Below are positions 23,031-34,132 of a stretch of 64,000 bases of DNA, piece after piece; positions within the stretch are counted from its first letter, which is position 1; each line of letters starts with the position of its first letter. The notes below the pieces were generated by a model. The model had not been told where the DNA came from and did not search any database. It was given only the letters and a program-made list of their open reading frames with translations. This DNA is from Aquatica leii. Lineage: Eukaryota > Arthropoda > Insecta > Coleoptera > Lampyridae. Location of the stretch: NCBI GenBank assembly GCA_035610365.1, contig CM069436.1, forward strand, positions 38,695,117 to 38,759,116, written 5' to 3'. Position numbers and translations under genes: made by a program.

Positions 23031-24822
23031 AACCCACCTTTACGTCCCAGAAACGAACATATACAAAACTTGATAAAAACACCAATGAAAAGTTTTATGA
23101 AAAAATTAAATTAAAAAAAAACAGTTTTTTACAACAATCTGGGCAATCTGTTTCATGATGCTCCCCTTCAATGCTGTTATTGCGCATCTTATTTTCGACT
23201 TTCTTCTTTTTTATTAATTGCAGAAGCTGCAGTATTTTTTTAGTTTTGCTTTGACTAAAACAGCAGTGGTTTTGGCAGTATATTGTTGTAGTTTTTTACT
23301 TGTGGAAGAAACGCATCTTTCAACATGTTGTCTTAGTTCCTTTGAAAGTTTGTCTAAAACTAGACTTTTCTTATCCACGGTTCTGTCAGCTATTCGCTCA
23401 ACTCACCATGCAGTTGAAACGATTCATTGGCTGTTCTCTCCAATTTATTCCTTTGTTCATTTTATTATAATTGTTGAATGGATATATCACAAATGAATGG
23501 ATATTGGCAATGTTTACCAAATTGTAAAATAAACACATTGGCCACCGCTTAGTTTTTTGTTAGCGTTTGAAAGTTGGCAAAGCTGATCGAATGTATTCTC
23601 TGCTCCTTTGGTGTCGTTATAACTTAGAACACTTTCAGGTTTACCTGACAATTTATTTACTTGAATTTCAAATTTACAAAATCTGGCGGAATCTGTGGCT
23701 TAGTTTTTTTAACGTTCCAATACAATGTTAGTTTGTGATTTTTCAACAATTTTTCAGCTGCTAAACAAGTTGTCCGCCGTTACATTTCGATCACATCCTG
23801 AATTTGCTAGATCAACTGCTGAACAAATTTTGACGCTGCTGGCTGATTAGGTGAAGCACATCAAAAAAATCTTTAGGTCGTATTTATTAGGTTTACTTGG
23901 AAGATACATTTTAAAATTACAACGTCCGCGAAACCCAACTAATTGTTCATTTATATTTTTTTTTAATTTCATTTATCACTGCAAATTTATTTACGTTTCT
24001 GCGCTCTTCTCGTGTTTCTTTGCTTCCAACAAAAACTAATAAATTGAAACCTGTCGCATGAAATTGTTGCCGAATCCTTTTCGCCACAATTTGTTTATCA
24101 AACAGTGTTTTGGTTGACAAGGCTTTCAATTCCTCCTTCTCTAACTTTCTAAACAAAGTCGCTTTTATTGCTTTTCTTTTTCCTTCATTGCTGCATTTTA
24201 AAACTATAACAAATTTTTATCAAAAAAAGCTTTGAAATGATCAAGATGCTGGTAATAGTTACAGGTTTTATTCACTTTATTTCTTTAAGTTTTCCTATTT
24301 GACAGTGGTCAAGTAAAATTGTTAAAACATTTTGATCACTACATGTTGGTTTTTCTCTTTTGTTACTGATTTTATTGCTTGTCGATTTTCTCTTCTTACC
24401 TTTGGGTGTAGAAGGTTGAGAAATCTCTTAATTCTTCTCAATTTTTTGAATAATCTCATCTAATCTTAGTTCATGGTCATCCACAGTAGCAGCGGCTCAT
24501 AATCTGGATCTTCAACAGAGTCGTCTGAATCAAAATTTAATTCTTGTTCAGGCTCAGCATTTGAATAACCCTCTCATTCCTCATCTGATTCGAGTTTATT
24601 TTAAGCGCCTGGAATTGCGTCAAGTCTTTCCAACTCCTCTAATATTTGTTTGTCGGTATACAAAATTTCTTCAGACATTTTAATTTATTGCACCTGAAAA
24701 TAGAAAAAAAATTACATACAACCATTATAATATATGTAAGGATAAGACTTGGCTGTTTTATTGAGAAATCGCAAAATATACATATATAAGGTTGATAAGA
24801 TGTCCCACCTCTACCTCCCGGA
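23031..24822. repeat. Direct repeats bracketing piggyBac fossil 1
   Basis: cccacctttacgtcccag at about 23034 is followed by aaacg, and cccacctctacctcccgg at about 24801 is followed by aggcg. The pair matches at 18 of 23 positions and both continue into similar a/t text ending in ttgat. They are in the same orientation and bracket the piggyBac gene. piggyBac ends should be inverted with TTAA outside, so these are not the TIRs themselves. They may be subterminal motifs or two copies of another repeat. Confidence 0.45.
23110..24678 (-). pseudogene. piggyBac-like transposase fossil 1
   Basis: The minus strand opens at 24678 with an acidic leader (LYTDKQILEELERLDAIPG, later ELNFDSDDSVEDPDYEP), typical of piggyBac-like proteins. 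The DDE_Tnp_1_7 domain follows in pieces: ETREERRNVNKFAVINEI near 24000, then INEQLVGFRGRCNFKMYLP near 23930 where the catalytic Asp of the usual (V/I)DEQL is replaced by Asn. Further on come VTADNLFSS, SYNDTKGAENTFDQLC near 23610-23570, and a broken C-terminal cysteine-rich tail near 23220-23110. The order matches the family throughout. Many stops and the lost Asp show it is inactive. Active relatives excise at TTAA in the nucleus. Flanking direct repeats are described separately. Confidence 0.85.
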
Positions 24823-24879
24823 GGCGTATATAAAATTGATGTGTTAGCACACATATACGTCTCACAGTGATTTTTATAA

Positions 24880-25240
24880 AAACGGTTGAAACTTATACAC
24901 AAAATACGTGAAAGATCCAAATCAGACGTGGTCAGACAGTACCCTAGTTAGTAGAAGAATACCTAAGAGGTTGCGAGTTTGGAATATATAGAGGAGTGGG
25001 GAGAGAACAAAATGGAGGGCGATACGTTTGGGAGACGTATGGGTGGGCTGTCAGGCTTAAACGTGATTTTATTGATTTCAGTAGTGCTAGAGGTTACGTT
25101 GCAAACTGCAGAGATAACCGAGATGTAAACTACGAAGTTGCATGCAAAAATAATATTCTTAGAATAGTTTATAATAATTTTGGATGTCAGATAGGTTGAC
25201 TTTATTTCTTTCTCTAAGAACGTCAGAAATTACTACTTAG
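24880..25240 (+). other. Unrecognised island with a 67-codon open frame
   Basis: Composition is more balanced and purine-rich on the plus strand at 24940-25140, and an open frame runs from 24996 to 25199. The translation (starting MGREQNGGRYVWETYGW) matches no family I know. No splice signals or flanking exons support a gene. It could be part of a diverged transposon or chance. Confidence 0.25.
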
Positions 25241-25434
25241 TCATAAACGGTATTTGGAGGTCATTCTAAAAAGATTCAAATAGATATCAGAAAAAATAAA
25301 ATATTTCCTAAAATGCATAACAAATGATAGTAAGTTCTCGTGCAAGTGCATGTAATAATGCATCATTATTGAATGGATTAACAACAATATACTTGTGTCA
25401 TGGAACAGACAGTTTATTAAAGTTGCCAAATTAT

Positions 25435-26015
25435 AATTCAAAAGTGTTTGATGGCAGAGCCATCTCATAGTATAAATTTACTATGTGATTAAAATTAACT
25501 GTAGATAGCTATAAACGATGGTAAATACGTTGAGTTAGTTTAACACCCGCGAAATTCAAAATAAGCTTTGAAAAATTCGTCGGGATAAAACCACAACGTA
25601 AAAGGACATTAGGGGTGAATTTCGCGGGTGTTAAACTAACTCAACGTATTTAGCATCGTTTATAGCTATCTACAGTTAATTTTAATCACATAGTAAATTT
25701 ATACTATGAGATGGCTCTGCCATCAAACACTTTTGAATTCTAACTTCGTCGTACTTAAATATAAGCTATAAGGGGCGTCAATGCAATTGTGGGAACAACA
25801 TTAGAGTGTATCTCCTACTACTGATGAGCCCCAAAAGGGCGAAACAGCTGTCTAGTAGTTCACTCTGGTGGCGTTTACACAATTGCATTGACATTGCTCA
25901 CCCCCAATGTCCTTTTACGTTGTGGTTTTATCCCGACGAATTTTTCAAAGCTTATTTTGAATTTCGCGGGTGTTAAACTAACTCAACGTATTTACCATCG
26001 TTTATAGCTATCTAC
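25435..26015 (+). mobile_element. Retrozyme/Penelope-type non-autonomous element with hammerhead ribozyme
   Basis: The 581-bp insertion has no coding capacity. Its plus-strand part (25617-26015) is slightly more than one unit with a period of 342 bp: the block starting gaatttcgcgggtgttaaac at 25617 recurs at 25959. The left part (25435-25616) is the same sequence inverted. The 123 bp at 25435-25557 match 25617-25739 in reverse with one difference, and 25558-25616 match the segment at 25900-25958 in reverse. The left segment therefore crosses the junction of two tandem units, as if copied from a multimeric or circular template. One complete hammerhead is present (see next entry). Single-ribozyme units of a few hundred bases with TSDs are known as retrozymes in animals and also resemble Penelope-like-element terminal repeats; which applies is inference. 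Confidence 0.8.
25803..25866 (+). ncRNA. Type I hammerhead ribozyme
   Basis: All core elements are present. Stem I inner strand ctacta (25815-25820) pairs with tagtag (25853-25858), and an outer stem agagtg (25803-25808) pairs with cactct (25861-25866), leaving the internal loop usual for tertiary contacts. CTGATGA is 25821-25827. Stem II is gccc (25828-25831) with gggc (25837-25840) around loop caaaa. GAAA is 25841-25844. Stem III is very short (25844-25846 with 25849-25851, loop gc) and the cleavage triplet GTC ends at 25852, so self-cleavage is predicted after C25852. Short stem III is typical of retrozyme and Penelope-like hammerheads. Activity itself cannot be seen from sequence. Confidence 0.88.
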
Positions 26016-26029
26016 AGTTGCCAAATTAT

Positions 26030-26525
26030 CTAATAAATTTATTGTTGTTTATTTTAAATAACATTAATTTACATCTCTTCGGCAAGTTAAATTGGCTTGG
26101 AATACGGTATAGTTTTGCTTATTCTACCACCTCCAACAAATCATAAGCTATAGCCGTTGGATGACATAATTGTAGCCTTACTGAAACATTATTATAATCA
26201 TGCTTGTAGATGATGTTTTTTTACAAAACCAAAAAATATAAATTACATACAAGTATCACATATTCTGATGTCACTGATCGATCTGCATTCTAATCTTACA
26301 ATAATGTTGCCGGTCTATTTTAAACTACTAGCATTACCAGTGACCTGTTACTAAACTCGAATAACTTCGTTTGAAACAATATTGTGGGATTTACATTTAC
26401 ATTTATACGGTTACATTTATATTACCTTAAATCACTGGTAGCTGGTAGCCAATATTGCAGGAAGCTCATTTCAACATTAAAACTTTAAAAACGCATTCTT
26501 ACTTAATAAAAGATTTACATTTACA
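26030..26525. other. Non-coding, no recognised feature
   Basis: Nothing recognisable between the hammerhead element and the next Tc1-like fragment. Repeated acattta text near 26395-26415 is a short low-complexity run. Confidence 0.4.
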
Positions 26526-26897
26526 CTAACACCAAGAAGACACCAAGACATTAATAATGGCCTTTTTGAATTTGTCCATAGAGTGTCTTGCTAGGTGGGG
26601 ACGGGCATTATCAGGCTGGAAAAGTGAGTCTTTGAACTGCTGAGAAAATGGAAAAATATGGGGTTCTACCACGTTGTATACATATCGCCGGGCGTTCATA
26701 TTGCTTTGGATGAATACCAAACGAGACTTACTAGCATAGTCTACCGCACTACATACCAAAGTGTGGTTCACATTCCGGTCAACAAAAAATTGAACATTGC
26801 GTCGTTCTCCACGTTTTCGTCTGACTCTCATACGGCCATCATGCATCGCAAAACAGAATCGGGATTCATTACTGAAGATTACTCTATGGTATTCCAA
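26526..26897 (-). pseudogene. Tc1-like transposase fragment
   Basis: A 123-codon minus-strand frame covers the central catalytic part of a Tc1/IS630-type transposase (DDE_3). VIFSNESRF holds the first catalytic position, with Asn where Asp is usual. DGRMRVRRKRGER is the conserved loop after it. FQPDNARPHLARH holds the second Asp. The block with the final Glu (SPDLxPIEHxWD) is missing because the frame ends just after IINVLVSSW, so the 3' end is deleted. The N-terminal HTH is also absent. It is clearly the same lineage as the fragment at 63.5-64 kb (both share LVFIQSNMNA). Confidence 0.82.
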
Positions 26898-26899
26898 AA

Positions 26900-29800
26900 C
26901 ACGTTAAACAGAAGAACCACAAGAGATAACAATATTAAAATTAACCAAGATTCGTACGAAATACACACGATAGTGACGTAGTAGAAACAAAAAAGAAACG
27001 TCAGATATGCTATTACCATTTGATCTATTTGAATTAAATTAGTATCAACATTTTTTTAATGAATTCTTCTTGCGTGACATTCGTATAGTCTTAAATTTTT
27101 CTATGAAAAGATTTTTTTATTTTGATGACAATATACTTTACAGTTTTCTAGGAAAAACAATTACCAAAAAGTCAATTTTTTCTCATTAAAAAAGTTTCCA
27201 AATTCCATTGTGTTTTTAAATTTGTAAACTTTAGGAACAAAATAATTGTCTGTTCAAAATTTGTGTGAGTGATCTTTTTCTATAGTCACCGTATCATTTT
27301 CTAATTCAAAATTAGTCTGGCACTATAACGTGTTCTGCATCTAGGTTAGCTTGATCTTCAAATTCATACTCGTTCTCACTCTCAGAATCTGGCAGATGTC
27401 CAGTTTCGTTCTTCTCGAACGGTTCTTTATCGCCGATTTTGATGTACATAGTATCACTCTCTCACGGTATCCTAATACTTCTTTCTTCTTTTGTAGTCAT
27501 TTCAACACGTTAACGATAGTTACGTGTGCTAAATAAAATGTCGCAAATATACGGTGGTCGTCTCAAAAGTTTATAAAAAAAGAAATATTATGTGGATTTT
27601 TTAGACTTAATGCTACAACTATTTATCTAATTTTAATTTATCAGTCAATCTACAAAAAAATCATAAACTTTATGATTCAATGAAACGGTTTAATATCACA
27701 CGTGTGATATTATGCGAGATAGAGACATGAAAATTCTATCAAAATGTAACAACAAGCTTTTCACAAACAAATTGAAGATGTATAAAAACTCAACAGTATA
27801 TTTTAAATACTTTCGAAAATTATTACTGATAATGGGCAACTTTTATAGTAGCATCTCTGCTTCTAGCTGAGCAAATAATAAACAACAATTTTGAAATTTG
27901 AATTGTTTTATTAATATTAAGTAAACCGTAGTAAGTACGTTTATTATATTGTTGATTTTTGTAATTTGATTGAAGTCGTAATTCTTGAAGCAATGGAGCT
28001 TCTAATGATCAATGCTGTAATATATTTAATCGAGAAATAATCAGTTAGATAAACATGTTAAATACGTCATTTTGGTAAAACATTTCGAATTTGTTAATAA
28101 ACGAAGTTAACTGCCTTATAGGATTATCTGTAGAATCCTTACTTTCTTTTCTGTTGAAACTTAGAACGAAAGTTTATTGAGTCATACGATTGAAGTCACA
28201 CATCGCATTTTTTACTTGGACTCAAATAGGTTTTCCAATTATTTTATCGCTAGTGTTCCGTTATAGTAAAACTCGAAACTTTTAAGGCAGTAAAAAATAA
28301 AATAATTATTTTAGGGCTTTGTAAAAACGAAACCTAAAACGTGTTTTTAATATTACGTTAACGATAACGAGTACTTGCTTTTATTGAATAAGTTTCTAAT
28401 CAAGATTCTAATTCTGTAATGCTTGTTTTTAGCGTAGAAGTCAAACGTTATTTTATGCGTAAAGTGTATGTTGAAAGTGCGATTTCATAAGGAAAACGGG
28501 CATGCGGCTTTCAAGAACGTTAACTTAAGTGCACTTGTTACAGATTTATTTATTTTGAGATGTGTAGCAAAAATTTAGGACAACTCAAATGCGCAAGATT
28601 GCTACTGTATGTTTTTATTGTTAGTGTAAAAAACAATTCATTTTTAAGTTTTAATTGATCAGGTTTTATATGCTTAAAAAGTAACACTAAAATGCATTCT
28701 AGCACAATTTTGCTTGCCTCAATGTTATTTTAACGCGATTTAAGAAAAACTGGTTTTAATTAGTAATTAATAAATGTAGATTTGTTATTGAAGAAATATG
28801 CTTTTGTGCATATAAATAAAATGCTAGTTTTGTAGTATTTTAATATTATTTTATGACACAGTCTCTTGCACATATAATTTACGTTTTAATTAACCACCAC
28901 CTAACAGGCTTGATCATTCATTCAGAAAATTGTATAGGCAAATCTGTTTATAGGTATATACGTTACAAACATATAATTTGGATTTGTTTCATGCGTGTAC
29001 TGAACTATAACAACTCGTCAAGTGCAGTAATAATTAATTGAAGTATCAAAGAAACAATTTTAACAATTATATTTCTGTAAAATAGTTCTATCGAGTAATA
29101 GAACCTCGTTGTCCAACTTCAAATTTTATCAATTTTTATTGGCTATAAAATTCTTTTACCGCTAATTACGAAAGTGGATAATAAATTAAGAAGCAATATG
29201 GCTTTGCTTGGAAATAATGAGACCATCTGTCTGTAATTGATGGAATTATTCGTCCATGACATTTTGTGTTCAGGGTCGTACTTGATTACCTTTTATATGT
29301 TTCAGATATTAATTTGCTTCTTTATTTTGTAAATAAATTAGTATTTTTATTTGTATCATGTTTATTAACGATCCAGTCAACGACCCCATGTTTATTAGAT
29401 TCATAAATTTTTCAATAAATTATTTTTTTTTACTTTAACTCTTTTTATGCCTAATTGATATATAAGTCAAGTTAAAACAACAATAAACTTTTAATGTATA
29501 AAAACCATAATTAATAAATCGAGTGCAAGATTAATTGCGTTTTGGTATATACAAACCGAAGTTAAAAATGTTATCTGAATAATAAATCAACTATCTATGA
29601 TTAAAATTACATAAACATCAGCGTGTGTTTTTCCAAAAGGAATCTTTATGGTAGATTTGAAAACCAACGAATAAAGTGAACAGAAAATTTAAATTAAACC
29701 GCAATAAATTATATACTGAATCATAGTCTAAACAATTATTAATGCATTATTTTTATATGATTCGATACGTCGTCATATTTATTTACTATTATTCATCGAT

Positions 29801-30590
29801 ACGAGGAAGAAATTTTTGGTTCTTAATTTATCGTTGAACGTAAAATGTGCTTTATTACCTACTGTGGCATAATTACAAACGCTTTTGATGCGTGACTCAA
29901 GTGATAATTACGAGGAATCTATATTAATGTTTCACGCAAAAAGAACAATACAAATGTAATAGTTTGGAGTTTTGCACGCATTTGAGGAAACATGTTTAAG
30001 CTGGCCAATTTGTGTTTTTACTCAACTTTATCACTTGTTTATAACGTGTGTAAGACGTGTTTTACTAAACAGTAAGCTTTTTATAGGAAAAATGTTACTA
30101 CCTTGAGCTTTTTTTTCTTTCGTATTTGTTAAATGTTTTCTTCCGCGAACGAGTAATGCTGCTACGTTTGTTTATAAAAGTGCTTGATCATTAACGTAAC
30201 AATAGTAAATTTTTATTTTTGATTTAATTTGTATTATACCTATAGAAAGGTACTTTTTGTGCACTTAGCTATTAAAAGTAAAAAAGTTTGATTTAAAGCA
30301 AAGTAAAAATTTGCAATTTCGGAAGTAATTTTACGTATCTGTTTAAATTATACATTAGTGGATTTAGTCGTTTTTTTTAATAATTGCTCACGATCATCAA
30401 ACCATTTGTAAGGGTTCCTGCTTTAATTTTGGAATTAGTGCAATTCGTGGGATGTCACTTGTGTAGATGTTAAATAATAATAAACAACGCTTGTGGTAAA
30501 CCGTTGTTTATTTAATTATATATATTATTTAATAAAAAGAAAACTTCGGCATGGAACGAACTAGTAAAGTTATCATAAAACATTTTTGGG
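26900..30590. other. Long AT-rich non-coding stretch
   Basis: No gene or transposon recognised. A minus-strand acidic run near 27340-27400 (about DSESENEYEFEDQ) is reminiscent of piggyBac leaders but has no catalytic domain behind it. A 22-bp perfect palindrome lies at 27691. The rest is uniformly A/T-rich. Confidence 0.45.
27691..27712. repeat. 22-bp perfect palindrome centred on CACGTG
   Basis: taatatcaca followed by cgtgtgatatta reads the same on both strands over 22 bp, with no spacer. The centre is CACGTG, an E-box core. It could be a bHLH-factor site, a hairpin remnant of a small MITE, or chance. Confidence 0.6.
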
Positions 30591-30599
30591 TCGTCAAAA

Positions 30600-30785
30600 T
30601 GTAGTTTGTGTACACGATCAAGTTTATCTTCGATTGTAACCAAAACAAGACTTCAAATAAATAAATGCAAAATGATTTCTTAGAGCTGAGTTCGACAATC
30701 TAATTTATTTCTCTCTAGATTTTTTAACGCATTTCTTTAGTTGATGCTAAGTGATTTGTGTAAACGTGCTCGTACATAACATTTA
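30600..30785 (+). repeat. Dispersed repeat, partial copy of the 35.5-kb sequence
   Basis: ttgtaaccaaaacaagactt at about 30636 followed by -aaataaataaa recurs at 35574, and tcttta/cagttgatgct...aagtgatttgtgtaaa near 30737-30765 recurs near 35706-35738. Spacing and order are conserved in the same orientation, with moderate divergence between. Since the 35.5-kb copy lies inside the hAT-like MITE, this may be a decayed piece of that element family. Confidence 0.6.
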
Positions 30786-30949
30786 ATTTAAATTTTATTT
30801 ATTAAGTACAACTGCAGAATCACTGTATTCTATACTGTTTTAATGTGCAGTGTAATATAACGTGCACACCACACGTAGATTATGGGTTGAGCAATATCCT
30901 ACTAAATAAATTTTACTTTGTCGTGTGTGCAAGGATTAAAGAAACTGAA

Positions 30950-31406
30950 GGTGTTTATCGTACCCACGAAGGCCGTGGTTGAGAAAGACCACCCTATGTA
31001 TTAGGAACGGAAGAAAAATAAATCTTTTCAATAAAATCAAAACTTTAATATTTGTTTTTCTTCAATGTACATGTATGTGCAGATATTGTAAATTGTAGAA
31101 GATCGGACACGAAGTAGCATTAGAGAAATAGGTCACGCAGTTAAAGTGTCCCATAGTACGCTACATTGTGTTTTAAGGAATAATTCCTTGTACCATTACT
31201 ATGTTCAGCGAGTCCAACAGTTAACCGACAATGATTTTAAACCGCCACTTGAGTTTTGTGAGTGGTCGCAGCAACAAGAAACTTTTGATCTTAACTTTAG
31301 TGTCAAAATATTATTTTCAAATGAGTTTTGTTTCATACAAAATGGAGTGCTAAATTTTCACAACACGCATGTTTGGAGTGAAGAAAACCATCATAAATTT
31401 TTTTAA
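30950..31406 (+). pseudogene. Tc1/mariner-superfamily transposase fragment (HNxHxWxEEN lineage)
   Basis: The plus strand reads RTRSSIREIGHAVKVSHSTLH from about 31107, a helix-turn-helix, followed by YHYYVQRVQQLTDNDF and LEFCEWSQQQ. The first catalytic block is ILFSNEFCF, with Asn in place of Asp. NGVLNFHNTHVWSEENHHKF follows and is diagnostic of a widespread insect transposase lineage (pattern HNxHxWxxENPH). Upstream, a broken GRxxERPPY-like stretch near 30970-31000 fits the HTH linker. The gene stops at 31406, so the second and third catalytic residues are lost. No TIR seen. Confidence 0.75.
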
Positions 31407-31409
31407 AAA

Positions 31410-33170
31410 TGTTTTAATGGAACTTCTATTTTGACATTTTTTGCTTGTATTTATGCTCTCATTTCCCCTGTTAAAATAACAACCCATTAATCAGATACAC
31501 CCTTTATATGTGTATACACTTAGAAAAAATAGTTTACCATAAATGAATTCATGTATAATGAATGCACTTATGAATGAATACCGATAACTGCAAAAATGCT
31601 AATATGGGAAAACTACAAATACAGAAATGTTTTTATCAAAAAAGCAAATCTACGAAATGAAAATATGTACATATTACGTACAATCAAAGGTCGCCCAAAA
31701 GTCATGATGTGATGAATACTAAGCATATATTTAGATTGTATGAAGATCAATTAATCAAGATATACGTACGTATATTTGTGAGTTTGGTATTACAGTAATC
31801 ATATCTCGATATTATAACTTGGTTGTCTGCAAAATATAATATATGTGTCAACATGCCTAATTTTTTTTGTGGGACTCCGCAACGTTGTCATAATTCTAAT
31901 GTGTTTTTATCTTATGGTAACTTTTACGTATTAATTAATGAATAAGAACTACACTGCAGGTATAAACACTCAACTGAGCAATGCGATGGGGAACTATTAT
32001 AAAGTCTTAATGTGACATACGATGAAAGTGCTACTGACATTACAAAGACACTTGCTCTAAAATCGAATCTTAATAAAAATTTAATAATCATCAAGATGCT
32101 AACAAAAATCAATTTTACATGAAAGAAAAAATTAATCAATGGAGATACACGTTCACGACTAGGGTTGCCAACTTTTTGTTTCTTATAAACCGGTCAATTT
32201 TTTTTATACAAGAAGTGGTTTATCTAGCACTCCTGCTGCCTTAGTCTTTTTGTGCATCTCTGACTTTTTACTACCTTAGCAGTTCTGTTTTGTCTATAAA
32301 GTCCAGAAGCTTATTCCAATACAATTTTTTCAACTTATCATCGGTTAGCCTTGGTTTGCGCAGAATCTTTGTGCGTCCCATTTTATACATATAAAAGGCC
32401 ACAGTGCCTTGTTATTAGTCCAGTGAGTTTTCTTAACTTTTGTCGATTCTTGCGTGAGTGATTGATTATGACTCTGTTAGGAAGAGTTTTGTGTGTCTCA
32501 TCTCTCATAGTTTATTATGTTTCGCTGCTAGTTTGCTGCTGATTATTTTTTTCCTAATATATCTCCTTGTTGTGCTCTTTTTAGCTAGTGCGTCCGTTTT
32601 TTGGTTCCCCCTTTACACTATGGAGACTTGGTTCCAGACTAACTGCACTTATTGGCAAGTTGCCAGTAATTCCAGACTGTTGCTAGATGCCATAATCAGT
32701 TTAAATTTTATTACTGGCTACCTTAGCGCTAGTAGTACTGTTTGACTATCAGACATGATCGATGTCAGGCCATTTGTGTATGCTCTCAAGTCGATAATGT
32801 TCCTGACGCACCAGTCGATAGCACCAACTTTAGCTTGAAATATTATATATATTTACCTAGTTCAACAAAAATTGCTTTCCATGGTGCATGTCTTCATATA
32901 TTTTCACATCGGTGCCGTTGCGATTTTTGGCTTCATCTGTGTACCGGAGAGTTCTTTTAACTTAGCCCGGGTAAATGTTTTTTGTCCACTCGTTTCGTGA
33001 CGGTATTATCACTTAAACTTCCTTAAGATAATCTTTTGTGAAGTCAGAGAGTTGGTTTAGAACATCAGTACCTTTAAATTTCATCACCCACTACCTAATT
33101 AGTGTGCGTTTAAGCATTACAGTAAAGTCGTTTCTGCTTAAAAGTTAATTGGGTGACTTTTGTCTCTCTT
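31410..33170. other. Non-coding, no recognised feature
   Basis: Several open frames of 60-95 codons between 32.4 and 33.0 kb show no family resemblance and are probably chance. The motif agggttgccaactttt near 32162 resembles some transposon ends but no partner was found. Confidence 0.35.
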
Positions 33171-33179
33171 GCTAGTAAT

Positions 33180-34132
33180 GGCGATATGAATACATACGTA
33201 CAATACAAACGTTCACGGCCATATAAAGACGCTAATATTTTAGATTTATTGCTGAATGAGAGTTCTGATTGAAAAAATATTGTAGACAATGATAGTGATG
33301 ATGGCGAAGAAGATTATTGGGATTTTCAAGGTGATTTTTCTGACACGGAAGAAATAAACGTACTACAAAACGAAATAGTGGAGACTGTTTAAAACAAATT
33401 GGCGCCAAATGCAAAAATGGAATCTAGTGATCAAAATAAAAATCCCACTTGCAAATCTATACATAATATGAGATCAGTTTGATAACGTAATGAAATGGAG
33501 AAATTATCCTCCTCAGTCTCGGAATGTACGAACCCGAGCCGAGAACATTGTTTTGCGGCTTCCAGGGCCCGAAAAAGGAAGAAAAAAGCACGCAACCCAC
33601 TTTCTTGTTTTTTCTTTTTATAGACAAAACTATAGTAACGCCAACCAACCTTTATATAGACGATGTAAAAGAACATTTTAGTCGAAACAGAAATGCTAAA
33701 TACACAAACAATATTGCAGTTTGTGCATTTATTGGAATTTTGTTACTTACTGAGTGTTTGGCCATTCAAAAAAATCTAAGCAAGTGTGGGATAAGTAAAG
33801 AGAGATTGTAATTGGATCATGTTATCCTGCCATGATGCCATGAGTGAAAATCGATATCATTTTCTTAAGCAATGCCTTCGTTTTGGTAATGTTAACGATC
33901 GTCAACAACGAAAAGACTTTGACCGGTTTGCGCCAATCAGAGAAATTTTAGAACTTGTAGTGCAAAATTTTCAAAAATATTTTACTCCGAGTGAATACTG
34001 TACTGTGGATAAACAGTTGGTTGCTTTTAGTGAAAAATGTCTGTTTAAAGTGTGTATGCCAAAAAAACCAGAAAGATATAGTGTAAAGATATATGCTCTT
34101 TTTGCATTTCACAAAAAAAACTATTGTATCTT
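33180..34132 (+). pseudogene. piggyBac-like transposase fossil 2 (N-terminal half)
   Basis: The plus strand begins near 33187 with a leader that turns acidic (NDSDDGEEDYWDF). It then has the conserved ENIVLRLPGP (about 33541-33570), followed after a frameshift by TNLYIDDVKEHF and AVCAFIGILLLTECL. A 146-codon frame from 33819 holds ENRYHFLKQCLRF, DRFAPIREILE and TVDKQLVAFSEK (first catalytic Asp, near 34010), then MPKKPERYSVKIYALF. Each matches the piggyBac DDE_Tnp_1_7 domain in order. Similarity stops at about 34130, where the reverse-strand Crypton-like recombinase begins, so the C-terminal half was lost or displaced. A restart of piggyBac beyond 36.2 kb was not seen. Confidence 0.87.

Larger units (their letters stand above)
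25421..26029. repeat. 14-bp target-site duplication around the hammerhead element
   Basis: agttgccaaattat at 25421-25434 is repeated exactly at 26016-26029, directly outside the two ends of the inserted element. The last few bases may overlap the element, whose unit also ends in acagtt, so the true duplication is 10-14 bp. This is strong evidence for a single insertion event and gives its precise limits. Confidence 0.85.

Noticed and set aside
24996-25199. 67-codon open frame in a GC-richer island
   Set aside because: No family resemblance, no splice partners; kept only as an unrecognised island.
27340-27400. Acidic stretch like a piggyBac leader on the minus strand
   Set aside because: No catalytic domain follows in any frame, and acidic runs are easy to obtain by chance.
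32458-32960. Two adjacent plus-strand open frames
   Set aside because: Translations show no motif or family and overlap only by chance; no promoter or splice evidence.
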